A DNA stretch of 64,000 bases, taken from the NCBI RefSeq assembly GCF_003665155.1, contig NZ_RCFQ01000008.1, positions 33,296 to 97,295 of the forward strand. The letters are read 5' to 3'. Source of the stretch: Mariprofundus sp. EBB-1 (GTDB lineage: Bacteria; Pseudomonadota; Zetaproteobacteria; Mariprofundales; Mariprofundaceae). Within the stretch, counting starts at the first letter, position 1. Every line of letters starts with the position of its first letter. A program made the translations under genes and the position numbers. Below, in pieces: positions 35,685 to 44,552 of the stretch. The notes under the pieces were generated by a model. That model saw nothing but the letters and a program-made list of their open reading frames with translations. It was not told where the DNA came from and made no database searches.

Positions 35685-38417
35685 ATGAGCGAACAGATTG
35701 ATACCATACTTAAGCTAACCTCACCTGAGCTGCATGCGGATGTGCGCCGGGTGTTTGAGATTTCTCAACAATTTACCATGTTGATGCGCACGGTTTCAGA
35801 GCAGGAGTTGCAAACTCTGTTTATGGATCAGGACAATGCGCTGCTACCGGATGGTAGTGACGTTTGGGTGCCGACGTATGAAGGCAGTGACCTTGTTGGT
35901 TGTCTGGCACATCTGCGCAAGTGTAAACATCGTGCTCATCGTCATTTGATCTGGTGGGAGATGGGATTGCGGGGTGATATGGATATATCCTGTCGTGCTA
36001 TTGCGGACCTTGCATCAGGTTTGATGGATGAGGCCTTGCGTATGGCTGAGCGACTGGTGGCGCCGCGTTATGGGGCTATAGAAGGCGGATCATTCTGTGT
36101 GATCGGATTAGGCAAGCTCGGCGGTCGTGAACTTAATCTGGGTTCGGATGTTGATCCTCTGTTTGTTTGGCAGGGCGAGGGATCAACAACTGGTGGACGT
36201 CAATCGGTGCCGGCGCAGGAATATTATATGCATCTCTCGCGCATGCTGATTCGTTTGATGAGTGAGCGAACGGTAGATGGCATGGTCTGGCCTGTGGATA
36301 TGCGCCTGCGCCCCGGTGGTGATGCTGCTGCGATTGCCTTGCATATTGATGCGACGGTGAATTTTTATCTCGAATATGGCCAGACATGGGAGCGTGCCAT
36401 GCTGATTAAAGCGCGTCCGGTAGCTGGAGACCTACTGCTTGGTCAGGTCTTTGTGGATGGCATCGTACCGTTTATTTATCGCCGATACCTTGATTACACT
36501 ACGGTGGCAGCACTCGCTGATATGAAGCGTCGTATTGATGGGCAGGCTGGTAGTGGCGGCATTGCGGCGGGTTTTGATGTTAAACGCGGGCGCGGTGGGA
36601 TTCGTGAAATTGAATTTATTATTCAATCATTGCAGCTATTGCATGCGGGCAGAAATGAAGCCTTAAGAGTGCAGCCAAGCATGCAGGCGATTGATCTGTT
36701 AGAGCAGGCCGGAGCGATTGGTGCAGAGGATGTGTTGCTTCTGAAACAGGCATATCGCTTTTGGCGCAGGGTGGAGCACGCTATTCAGTCACGTCGGGGT
36801 GAGCAGACACATAAGTTACAGGATGATTACAGTGCATATCTGACGGCAGCCACTGGTATTGAAAATATTGATGTGGAGATGCGGGCTCAGGCAGTGATTG
36901 TTGAAACAGCGTTCCGTAAATATATCAAGCCGGTTGGTGAGGATGAACAGCAAGTGCAGGGCTGGTTGTCCGGCAAAGTAGAAGGTTTTGATGCGCTTGA
37001 TGAAGCAGGGGCCGAACGCATGTCGCAGGCGCTGCAGTATGTTGATGAATGTCTGTCACGAGGGGCATTACCTGAGCGTAGTCGCGTGCAGGTGGAGCGT
37101 ATTCTTGAGCAGGCCATGCCACGCTGGCTTAATGATGAAAATGGGGTCACGGCACTCGAATCATTCTCTAAATTGATACGTTCGATCTCCGGTCGTGCTA
37201 CCTGGATTGATTTGATGGCAACGCATCAGGGGGTATTGGATTGGTTGATTGGTGTGTTATCGGCCAGTCAATATTTGGCCGATCATATTGTCAAAGATCC
37301 ATCGTGGCTGGAGTGGCCGCTGATGACGGAGCATCATGAAACGGATATCAAGCAGGTCTGTGCTAAACTTGATGGTCTGGATGTTTTTGATGATGTGGAA
37401 CAGACATTGGCTGATATTGGTCGGTCAGTGGATCAAGCGCGATTGCTTTGTGCGTTAGCCGTTGATGCCCATACGGCGGATGCGATGATGGTAGGGGCAT
37501 GGCTGGCTGATGTGGCCGATGCAGCTACCTCGGCAGTATTGCGTCTCTGTCTGTTTGAAATGGATTTGCCGAAAGATTTCCCGTTTGTGGCTTTGGCGAT
37601 GGGCAAACATGGTTCGCAGGAGATGGGACTGGTTTCTGATCTCGATATGGTGTTTGTATTGGTGCACGATGAACCAGCAGCACATGTTGGCAAGCGTAGT
37701 CGGGGTGAACATGCCCAGCGCATTGGGCGACGTATGATTCAATACCTGTCGGGAAAACCACCGTTTGGAGCAGGTTTTGAGTTTGATGCTCGCTTGCGTC
37801 CATCCGGTAGTTCAGGGGTGTTGGTTACCAGTTTGACAGGTTTTCACGATTATCAATTGAATGAAGCGCAAACCTGGGAACACCAGGCCTTATGTCGAGC
37901 TCGGGCTGCTGCAGGGCCTGAAAATGCTAAAGCAGCAGTGGAAGCGGTGATTCTGGAAGTATTGGGTCAGAAACGGAATGCACAGACACTTGCTGCAGAT
38001 GTGGTGGAGATGCGCGCCAAAATGCTGGATCATCTGGGTAGTAAATCAGATGCCGTGATTAATCTTAAACAGGATGCCGGTGGCCTAGTCGATATTGAGT
38101 TTCTGGCACAATATGCCCGTCTTATTTTTGGCTCTGGTAGTCGAAGGGTGATTGATATGCTGAAGAATCTATCGGCTGACGCACCAGAAGCCTGGTTACA
38201 ATCGGCGCAATTTCTGGCCGATACCTATCGGGATTATCGTCAGATGGAAAACATCTTGCGTGTGGAACTGTGGGCGTCCATTGGTAAATTGCCCGGTGAT
38301 GCATCTGCGACGGAGTGGGAGACAATGCGTCGCCATGCTGCAATCACGTCACCGGATGCATTGCGTCAGCGCATGGTCAAGGTGCGTTTGTTATTCAATG
38401 ATCTGTTGAGCAACTGA
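35685..38417 (+). CDS. glnE: Glutamine synthetase adenylyltransferase/adenylyl-removing enzyme
   Basis: A bifunctional enzyme that adds AMP to, and removes it from, the GlnA tyrosine in response to PII. The 910 residues contain two nucleotidyltransferase domains. The N-terminal adenylyl-removing domain has GLGKLGGRELNLGSDVD (around residue 148), and the C-terminal adenylyl-transferring domain has MGKHGSQEMGLVSDLD (around residue 645). Each is followed by its helical region, with MRLRPGGDAA and ARLRPSGSSG in matching places. The first domain reads SDVDPLF where SDIDLIF is usual. The partner glnA is 1.4 kb upstream and carries the modification loop. No ribosome site is evident. Confidence 0.95.
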   Translation: MSEQIDTILKLTSPELHADVRRVFEISQQFTMLMRTVSEQELQTLFMDQDNALLPDGSDVWVPTYEGSDLVGCLAHLRKCKHRAHRHLIWWEMGLRGDMDISCRAIADLASGLMDEALRMAERLVAPRYGAIEGGSFCVIGLGKLGGRELNLGSDVDPLFVWQGEGSTTGGRQSVPAQEYYMHLSRMLIRLMSERTVDGMVWPVDMRLRPGGDAAAIALHIDATVNFYLEYGQTWERAMLIKARPVAGDLLLGQVFVDGIVPFIYRRYLDYTTVAALADMKRRIDGQAGSGGIAAGFDVKRGRGGIREIEFIIQSLQLLHAGRNEALRVQPSMQAIDLLEQAGAIGAEDVLLLKQAYRFWRRVEHAIQSRRGEQTHKLQDDYSAYLTAATGIENIDVEMRAQAVIVETAFRKYIKPVGEDEQQVQGWLSGKVEGFDALDEAGAERMSQALQYVDECLSRGALPERSRVQVERILEQAMPRWLNDENGVTALESFSKLIRSISGRATWIDLMATHQGVLDWLIGVLSASQYLADHIVKDPSWLEWPLMTEHHETDIKQVCAKLDGLDVFDDVEQTLADIGRSVDQARLLCALAVDAHTADAMMVGAWLADVADAATSAVLRLCLFEMDLPKDFPFVALAMGKHGSQEMGLVSDLDMVFVLVHDEPAAHVGKRSRGEHAQRIGRRMIQYLSGKPPFGAGFEFDARLRPSGSSGVLVTSLTGFHDYQLNEAQTWEHQALCRARAAAGPENAKAAVEAVILEVLGQKRNAQTLAADVVEMRAKMLDHLGSKSDAVINLKQDAGGLVDIEFLAQYARLIFGSGSRRVIDMLKNLSADAPEAWLQSAQFLADTYRDYRQMENILRVELWASIGKLPGDASATEWETMRRHAAITSPDALRQRMVKVRLLFNDLLSN

Positions 38418-38483
38418 ATATTCATCAAACATTCATCACACCGATGAAATACTCAGCCACCGATTCATATGAAAGGAGAGTTT

Positions 38484-38852
38484 ATGAAACATACATCACT
38501 GTCTGTTGTTGCATTGTGTCTGTCCGTGCCAGCGATGGCTTATGCAGAAGAAGGCAAGGTCTGCCCGACGCAAGCGAAAAAAACGTGCAATTATATTGAG
38601 AATATGGATGCCAATAAAGATGGCAAAGTTTCATTTGGAGAGTTTAAAGAAGCCCGTAACGCATATGCGCAAAAGAAATTTGATCGTATGGATACAAATG
38701 GAGATGGTTTTATTACCAAAGATGATAAAAAAACAGCTTATAAACACTCCGCAGGCAAATTTTTTGATAAGGCCGATAGCAATAAAGATGGCTTATTAAG
38801 TAAAGAAGAGTTCATGGCTGCAAAGAAACATCACAGGGGTCATAACAAGTAA
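38484..38852 (+). CDS. Secreted EF-hand calcium-binding protein
   Basis: A 122-residue protein starting at the ATG at 38484 (AAAGGAG upstream). The signal peptide is MKHTSLSVVALCLSVPAMAYA, cut before EEGK. Three calcium loops are visible: DANKDGKVSFGEF, DTNGDGFITKDD and DSNKDGLLSKEEF; the middle loop ends in D where E is preferred. The tail is Lys/His-rich (KKHHRGHNK). Two cysteines (CPTQAKKTC) near the mature N-terminus could form a disulfide. It is probably a periplasmic calcium buffer or sensor of unknown partner, between glnE and recG with its own terminator. Confidence 0.85.
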   Translation: MKHTSLSVVALCLSVPAMAYAEEGKVCPTQAKKTCNYIENMDANKDGKVSFGEFKEARNAYAQKKFDRMDTNGDGFITKDDKKTAYKHSAGKFFDKADSNKDGLLSKEEFMAAKKHHRGHNK

Positions 38853-38880
38853 GGCTGAGTTTCACTCTGACTTTCACAAC

Positions 38881-38905
38881 AGGGCTGCATTGCAGCCCTT
38901 TTTTT
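38881..38905 (+). terminator. Rho-independent terminator after the EF-hand gene
   Basis: AGGGCTGCA and TGCAGCCCT pair perfectly with almost no loop if fully zipped; in practice GGGCT/AGCCC with a TGCATTGC loop is likely. Seven T residues follow. The hairpin ends 54 bases before the recG start. Confidence 0.88.
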
Positions 38906-38958
38906 ATGCTGAAGATTCTCACCTTGAGCCCACACGGATCATCGTTCACTATCAGCCC

Positions 38959-40968
38959 ATGTACGATCTGTTTGCACAATCGATTGCATCGGTTCCCGGT
39001 ATTGGCCCTAGTCTGCAAAAGCGGCTTATGGCTCGTGATATCCGTTGCATGGGAGATCTACTCCTGCATCTGCCTAAGGATTATATTGATGACCGTCATA
39101 TTCATCCGATTGCGCAACTCGTTGAAGGTGAGTCTGCCCGCATCGTTGGTCGCATTGTAAGCAGGCAAGCGCGTGGTTATGGCCGTAGTCGCCAGGTGAG
39201 TTTGAATATAGCCGATGATTCCGGTCAAATTTCACTACATTTCTTTCATTCCGGCTACATGATGAGTGATGCCCGTCTCAGTGAGGGGCGGGAGATATCC
39301 GTACGCGGTGTGGCTGAACGCTGGAAAGGTTTTTGGCAGATGTCACACCCGGATTGGTGTTTGCCAGAGCAGTTTCAACCGGGCTTTCATGCACAATATG
39401 GCAGTGTGGCCGGTTTGGGTGGTAAACGTGTGAGTGGTTTTATTCAGCATGTGTTATCGCTTCTGCCAGTAACGGCCTCTAGCCCATTGGACGCTCCATT
39501 GGCATCGAGCCTTCCGTCACTGCGCAATGCTTTGATCTCTGTTCACATGCCCAACAGCGTTGACCAGTCGATGTTGGAGAAGGCATTAAAGCGTTTGAAA
39601 GCCGAAGAGGTGATCATCTACCTGCATCTGATGCGGCATAAGAAAAAAGAGGCGGATTGTCCGGCCCATGCCTTGCATCAGGAACATGTAAGTCAGCAGT
39701 TGCTGGATGCTCTGCCATACCCATTGACCGCTGCTCAGCAAGCCGCATGGCATGATATTCAATCTGATCTGCATAGTGGGCGGCGTATGCATCGCCTGCT
39801 GCAGGGAGATGTGGGAGCTGGTAAAACCTGGGTTGCGGCGCTGTCTATGCTCAAGGCGGCTGCATGCGGTTATCAGGCGGCACTGCTTGCTCCAACAGAG
39901 GTGCTGGCCAATCAACATGCTGAAACGTTGCAAGCGCTGCTGGCGCCATTGGGTTTTGGCATTGTTTTATTGACGGGTAGTTGCAAGGCAAAGCGGCGGC
40001 GTGACATTTTGGCCGGCTTAGCGTCTGGAGAAATACTGTTGGTTGTGGGTACGCATGCATTGCTTAACGATGATGTGGTGTTTGATCGCTTGGCCTTGGC
40101 TCTGGTGGATGAGCAGCACCGATTCGGTGTACGTCAACGTTGGGGGCTGGCAGATAAACAACAAGGTAACCATGCAGTGCATTTGCTTGGTATGACGGCT
40201 ACCCCCATTCCGCGCTCACTGGCGCTGTCGCTTTATGGAGATATGGATCTGACCATTATGCGAGGCATGCCGCTGGGAAGAAAGCCTGTTGAGACACGAG
40301 TTATTGCCGCCAATAAAATGCAACCGCTGGCTGAAGGCATGCGGCGTATTCTGGATGCGGATGGGCGCATCTACTGGATCGTGCCGCGTATTGATGAAGA
40401 TGAGGATGGAGTCTCTGTAGATCAGCGTGTCGCACTGTTACACAACTATTTCCCTGATGCTAATGTGACCGGTCTGCATGGCCGCATGAAAGCAACTGAA
40501 AAAAATGCGGCGCTGGACGCCTTCTCCTCTGGTGCAAGTAGCATTCTGGTGTCAACGACTGTGGTGGAAGTGGGTGTGAACGTTGTCGAGGCACGCTTGA
40601 TTATTATTGAACAGGCTGAGGGTTATGGTTTGGCACAATTGCATCAGCTTAGAGGGCGAGTGGGTCGTTCTGATGCGCAGGGCTATTGCATGTTGGTTGC
40701 CGGAGAAAAGGTCTCAGCAAACTCCAGTGAACGTCTTAAACAGATGGTTCATAGCCATGATGGGTTGGAGTTGGCTGAAGCGGATCTTGCCCTACGTGGT
40801 AGTGGTGATGCCATTGGTACGCGGCAGCATGGAGACGCCGGTTTCCGGATATTGAATATGGCCGAGGATGCTGCGTTGGTTCGCCAGTGCTTTGAGCGGC
40901 TGCCTGATTTTACCTTGAACGATGCCATGCAGCAATTTTGGCGCCCTTGTGCTGAATCCACCGATTAA
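38959..40968 (+). CDS. recG: ATP-dependent DNA helicase RecG
   Basis: Branch-migrates stalled forks and Holliday junctions. Started at the ATG at 38959 the protein is 669 residues, slightly shorter than E. coli RecG (693). The N-terminal wedge/OB domain covers about residues 1-230, including GRIVSRQARG and ISLHFFHSGYM. Helicase motifs are motif I GDVGAGKTWVA, Ib LAPTEVLANQHAE, II (DEQHRFGVRQR), III (MTATPIPRSLAL), and V-VI ending QLRGRVGRS. The C-terminal TRG-like block is GDAIGTRQHGDAGFRI. An upstream TTG frame begins inside the terminator hairpin and is not used. Confidence 0.95.
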   Translation: MYDLFAQSIASVPGIGPSLQKRLMARDIRCMGDLLLHLPKDYIDDRHIHPIAQLVEGESARIVGRIVSRQARGYGRSRQVSLNIADDSGQISLHFFHSGYMMSDARLSEGREISVRGVAERWKGFWQMSHPDWCLPEQFQPGFHAQYGSVAGLGGKRVSGFIQHVLSLLPVTASSPLDAPLASSLPSLRNALISVHMPNSVDQSMLEKALKRLKAEEVIIYLHLMRHKKKEADCPAHALHQEHVSQQLLDALPYPLTAAQQAAWHDIQSDLHSGRRMHRLLQGDVGAGKTWVAALSMLKAAACGYQAALLAPTEVLANQHAETLQALLAPLGFGIVLLTGSCKAKRRRDILAGLASGEILLVVGTHALLNDDVVFDRLALALVDEQHRFGVRQRWGLADKQQGNHAVHLLGMTATPIPRSLALSLYGDMDLTIMRGMPLGRKPVETRVIAANKMQPLAEGMRRILDADGRIYWIVPRIDEDEDGVSVDQRVALLHNYFPDANVTGLHGRMKATEKNAALDAFSSGASSILVSTTVVEVGVNVVEARLIIIEQAEGYGLAQLHQLRGRVGRSDAQGYCMLVAGEKVSANSSERLKQMVHSHDGLELAEADLALRGSGDAIGTRQHGDAGFRILNMAEDAALVRQCFERLPDFTLNDAMQQFWRPCAESTD

Positions 40969-41114
40969 TAAGCTGTAGTGGTTTGGTAACTGTCTATTTA
41001 GCGGAACAGGAAACAGGGATTTAACCACTATATTTGAATAGTGATGATTCTATCAGACCTTTTATCACGGACTTGATGTGGAGTTGGCCTTAATATTGCT
41101 AAGTCATGTTCATC

Positions 41115-41143
41115 TTGCATTTACCGATATAGTAGTCTATCTA
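41115..41143 (+). promoter_or_regulatory. Candidate csrA promoter
   Basis: TTGCAT, a 17-base spacer, TATCTA. It would start transcription at about 41150, only some 14 bases before the csrA ATG, leaving the AGAGAGGGA ribosome site at the very 5' end. Motif match only. Confidence 0.3.
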
Positions 41144-41163
41144 ATGTGTAGAGAGGGACATTC

Positions 41164-41352
41164 ATGTTAATTCTAACACGTAAAAAAGGTGAATCGATTG
41201 CAATCGGCGATAATATTCAGATTCAGGTATTGAATGTGAAGGGTGGGCAAGTACGCATTGGCATTGATGCACCACGTGAAGTCTCCGTTAACAGAGAAGA
41301 GCGTGCTGGCGTTGCTGAGGGTGGAGAAGCCACTGCTTCCGGGATCGCCTGA
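41164..41352 (+). CDS. csrA: Carbon storage regulator CsrA
   Basis: A 62-residue RNA-binding dimer that blocks or activates translation at GGA motifs. It opens with the canonical [20 protein letters not shown], and the central [17 protein letters not shown] carries the RNA-contacting arginine. The C-terminal tail ([16 protein letters not shown]) differs from the enterobacterial YQRIQ-type helix. The start follows AGAGAGGGA, which itself contains a GGA and could allow autoregulation. It is a single gene between recG and the Fur-family gene. Confidence 0.95.
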   Translation: MLILTRKKGESIAIGDNIQIQVLNVKGGQVRIGIDAPREVSVNREERAGVAEGGEATASGIA

Positions 41353-41555
41353 GTTTCACAATGGTATTTCAGGGCAGCATCTTCTTCGTCGAATTCATGT
41401 AAGTGTTTACCGCAGAGTAGATCAATGACGACGCTCGTATAGTAGGGCCAAATTGACCTGACTTTAGTCTGAACGATGATGAACCGCCCAAGGAATACTT
41501 TATATTCAATGCGATCAGTCGGCAGCTATCGAACTTCGGGCTTTACAGATAGATG

Positions 41556-41572
41556 ATAACGATTATCGTTAT
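41556..41572. promoter_or_regulatory. Fur-type palindrome at the fur start codon
   Basis: ATAACGAT, T, ATCGTTAT is a perfect 8-1-8 palindrome ending 3 bases before the ATG at 41576. It matches the Fur/Zur-box style (GATAATGATAATCATTATC). Its position points to autoregulation of the following regulator gene. Confidence 0.7.
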
Positions 41573-41575
41573 GTC

Positions 41576-41965
41576 ATGGTTAAATTAACAACACAGCGAC
41601 AAGCTCTTCTGGATATTATTAATGCCTCGCATCGACATTGGGATGCGGATGAATTGGCAAGAGCCATGTCTGATGCAGGCCAAAGTATTGGCATTGCTAC
41701 GGTGTATAGAGGTCTGGCCGCGTTGGAATCGCAGGGGTTGATCGACTCCATTCAATTGGCGGATAAAAAGCGTTATGAACGTGCCGATAAAGCACATCAT
41801 GATCATATGGTATGCACAGAATGTGGCCATATCGAAGAGTTTTCTCATCAAACGATAGAGCAACTACAGCTGGCTGCGGCGCATGAAAAAGGTTTTACAC
41901 TGACCGGTCATCAATTGGTGATGTTCGGCTTGTGTCGTCAATGTGCTAAGGGTTCAGAAAGCTGA
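41576..41965 (+). CDS. fur: Fur-family metal-responsive repressor
   Basis: A 129-residue regulator. The N-terminal winged helix has TTQRQALLDII and the recognition segment IGIATVYRGLAALESQGLI. The dimerisation domain carries the HHDHM metal site, the zinc-binding pair CTEC, and a second pair CRQC near the end, a four-cysteine structural zinc site. The N-terminus lacks the longer leader of E. coli Fur, as in Zur and PerR. Fur is the best guess given the ATAACGAT palindrome immediately upstream, but Zur cannot be excluded. No ribosome site is evident because the palindrome occupies its place. Confidence 0.82.
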   Translation: MVKLTTQRQALLDIINASHRHWDADELARAMSDAGQSIGIATVYRGLAALESQGLIDSIQLADKKRYERADKAHHDHMVCTECGHIEEFSHQTIEQLQLAAAHEKGFTLTGHQLVMFGLCRQCAKGSES

Positions 41966-42027
41966 ACTCTTGTTGAAGTTGGCCTTGCGATAATGTTTTA
42001 CTGTGGCTGCATCACGAAAGCACCGCT

Positions 42028-43755
42028 ATGATTCCCGCCATGCGTTATTCTAAACTATTTATTCCTACTTTGCGTGATGATCCGGCTGATGCTGAGGTGA
42101 TCTCCCATAAACTGTTACTGCGTGCAGGTTATATTCGCCGTGTTACTTCCGGTGTATATGATTATCTGCCCATGGGCTTGCGTGTACTGCGTAAGATTGA
42201 AGCTGTTGTGCGTGAAGAATTGACCCGCGCCGGAGCACAGGAACTGCTGATGCCGATGGTGCAACCATCTGAATTGTGGGAAAAGTCGGGACGTATGGAG
42301 AAATACGGGCCTGAATTACTGCGTTTTAAAGATCGCCATGGTCATGAATCCTGCCTTGGTCCGACCCATGAAGAGGTGATCTGCGATCTGGTCAGCCGTG
42401 AGTTGCGCTCTTATAAACAGTTGCCGATGAACCTCTATCAGATTCAAACCAAATTCCGTGATGAAATTCGTCCGCGCTTTGGCTTGATGCGCGGGCGCGA
42501 ATTTATCATGAAAGATGCGTATTCCTTTCATGCCGATGATGCATGTTTGAATGCTGAATATGATAATATGTTTGCAACCTATTGCCGCATTTTTGAACGG
42601 TTTAATTTGAAATTTCGTCCGGTTGAAGCCGATGGCGGCACTATTGGTGGTAATAAAACCCATGAGTTTCACGTGTTGGCCGAGTCTGGTGAAGATCTGA
42701 TCGCCCACTGTTCCGGTTGTGATTATGCTGCCAATGTTGAAAAGGCAAGCTCTCAACGTGCGTTGCAAACATTTGAGTGTTCAGCTTTACAAACGGTGGA
42801 TACACCACATGCGACGTCGGCTGAAGATGTGGCTGCGTTGTTGTCCGTACCGACATCACAACTACTGAAAACGCTGGTTTATCGTGTTACCGGTGGTGAA
42901 AATGATGGTGTGATTGTGGCGGCCTGTGTGTTGGGTGATGACCAGTTGCAGGAGATTAAATTAATTCATGCGCTTGCTGCAGATGCTGTTGAGATGGCAA
43001 CGGATGAAGAGGTGTCCACTGTCGGTGGTATCACTGGTTTTATCGGCCCACAAGGTCTGAACGCGATGGTGTTGATGGATAACAGCCTGATAGATGCGAC
43101 GGGTTTGGTGGCCGGTGCGAATCAAAAAGATGTGCATGTTACAGGCTTGGATGTCTCTCGTGATCTGAAATCGGTCAGTTTCGTTGATCTGCGTGAAACA
43201 CGTGCAGGTGACAGTTGTGAGAAATGTGGCTCAGCTATTGAGCTCTCCCGTGGTATAGAAGTGGGGCAGGTGTTTGCTCTGGGTACGCAATACACAGAGT
43301 CCATGGAAGTGATGTTCCAGAATCAGGAAGGTAAACGTGCGGTTGCTACGATGGGGTGTTATGGCATCGGTATATCGCGCCTGATGGCAGCAGTGGTTGA
43401 GCAGTGCAATGATGATGCTGGCATTGTCTGGCCTGCAGAGCTGGCTCCGTTCCAGTTGGGTCTGATTAGCATGGGTAAATCTGAAGAGGTGTTAGAAGCA
43501 TCAGAAGCGATTTATAATCAATTACTGGATGCCGGCATTGAAGTGCTGTGGGATGAGCGCAAAGAGCGTCCCGGTGTGAAATTTAAAGATGCCGAGTTGC
43601 TTGGTTTACCTATGCAGCTTGTTATTGGTGACCGTGGATTGAAAGAGGGTGTGGTTGAGATGGGATGGCGAAAAGGTGAGCGTAGTGAAGTTGCCTTGGC
43701 TGATGCAGTCAATATTGTGATTGATCGGCTTAAGCCTTCAGGATGTACAAACTGA
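42028..43755 (+). CDS. proS: Prolyl-tRNA synthetase (bacterial type, with editing domain)
   Basis: A class II synthetase charging tRNA(Pro). The 575-residue length and the inserted editing domain between motifs 2 and 3 mark the long bacterial type. Motif 1 is around PMGLRVLRKIEAVVREEL, motif 2 is TKFRDEIRPRFGLMRGREF, and motif 3 is CYGIGISRLMAAVVEQ. The editing insert holds LLKTLVYRV and GADAVEMATDEEV-like segments. The anticodon-binding domain ends the protein. A second ATG four codons in (MRYSKLFIPTL) matches the usual family start and may be the real one. The stop overlaps the next gene by 13 bases. Confidence 0.96.
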   Translation: MIPAMRYSKLFIPTLRDDPADAEVISHKLLLRAGYIRRVTSGVYDYLPMGLRVLRKIEAVVREELTRAGAQELLMPMVQPSELWEKSGRMEKYGPELLRFKDRHGHESCLGPTHEEVICDLVSRELRSYKQLPMNLYQIQTKFRDEIRPRFGLMRGREFIMKDAYSFHADDACLNAEYDNMFATYCRIFERFNLKFRPVEADGGTIGGNKTHEFHVLAESGEDLIAHCSGCDYAANVEKASSQRALQTFECSALQTVDTPHATSAEDVAALLSVPTSQLLKTLVYRVTGGENDGVIVAACVLGDDQLQEIKLIHALAADAVEMATDEEVSTVGGITGFIGPQGLNAMVLMDNSLIDATGLVAGANQKDVHVTGLDVSRDLKSVSFVDLRETRAGDSCEKCGSAIELSRGIEVGQVFALGTQYTESMEVMFQNQEGKRAVATMGCYGIGISRLMAAVVEQCNDDAGIVWPAELAPFQLGLISMGKSEEVLEASEAIYNQLLDAGIEVLWDERKERPGVKFKDAELLGLPMQLVIGDRGLKEGVVEMGWRKGERSEVALADAVNIVIDRLKPSGCTN

Positions 43756-44444
43756 ACTCAGACGAGTTAAGGCGTCGCTTGGGTGGCATTGCACCCAAAG
43801 CCATTTTGGCTGGCGTGTTTGTGGTCGGTTTCTTTTTAACGATTCCGGTCTGGTTGCAAAGTACAGTGGAAGATAAGCAGCATTTAGCCGAAAGTCAGGT
43901 CAAGCAGATGGTGGGGAAAAATATCGGCCTGCTTGATATTAAACCGGAAGAGAAAGAGGAACTGCGCAAGATGCTCGCGCCTGCTGCTGAAGTAAAAGAA
44001 ACAGATTTTGAGCGTACGGTATGGGTCAAAGATATTGTTCAAACCATTCATCCCTGGGTACCAGATCAGGGGGAAGCGGAAACAATTGCGCATTGGGTGT
44101 ATGTGAACAGCCAGCGTTTTAAGTTATCTCCGGAACTGGTGTTGGGTGTGATTGCGGTGGAATCACGTTTCGATCACTTTGCCCTCAGTAATGTTGGGGC
44201 GGTTGGCTTGATGCAGGTGATGCCGTTCTGGAAAAAAGAGTTGGGCAGCCCTTCAGATAACTTGCTCAAGATTGAAACGAATGTACGTTATGGTTGTGCT
44301 ATTCTCCGGCACTATATCGACCGATTTAAAACGCTTGATCGGGCCTTGGGTGCATATAACGGTTCGTTGGGGCGCATGAAATATCCCAATTTGGTATATG
44401 CCAAAATGAAGCGCTTTAAAGCCACGCATAGTGATGCGATGTGA
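43743..44444 (+). CDS. Membrane-anchored lytic transglycosylase
   Basis: A 233-residue protein with one hydrophobic segment (AILAGVFVVGFFLTIPVWL, residues about 20-38), a helical linker, and a C-terminal SLT domain. The catalytic glutamate is E140 in VIAVESRFDH, followed by NVGAVGLMQVMP, the conserved GLMQ block, and the AYNGS-G motif near the end. Such enzymes cleave the glycan strand of peptidoglycan with 1,6-anhydro products. It overlaps proS by 13 bases, so expression is probably coupled. A long hairpin lies 44 bases beyond its stop. Confidence 0.9.
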   Translation: MYKLNSDELRRRLGGIAPKAILAGVFVVGFFLTIPVWLQSTVEDKQHLAESQVKQMVGKNIGLLDIKPEEKEELRKMLAPAAEVKETDFERTVWVKDIVQTIHPWVPDQGEAETIAHWVYVNSQRFKLSPELVLGVIAVESRFDHFALSNVGAVGLMQVMPFWKKELGSPSDNLLKIETNVRYGCAILRHYIDRFKTLDRALGAYNGSLGRMKYPNLVYAKMKRFKATHSDAM

Positions 44445-44487
44445 GCGTGACTTTTACCGAATGCTATAGCTTTCAGTAGGTTTTTGG

Positions 44488-44539
44488 CGTGCTGGTTTAG
44501 CCGCGTCACACGCAACATTCCCCGGGCTAAAGCAGCACG
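44488..44539. terminator. Long imperfect hairpin between convergent genes
   Basis: CGTGCTGGTTTAGCC (44488-44502) pairs with GGCTAAAGCAGCACG (44525-44539) over 15 bases with one mismatch, leaving a 22-base loop. It sits between the transglycosylase gene and the 3' end of argF. The plus-strand side is followed by T-rich but interrupted sequence, so it may be a shared weak terminator or a repeat-type palindrome. Confidence 0.55.
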
Positions 44540-44552
44540 TTCTGGTTTGTTT

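Noticed and set aside
38890..38958. Earlier TTG start for recG
   Set aside because: It lies within the terminator hairpin of the previous gene; the conserved protein begins near the ATG at 38959.
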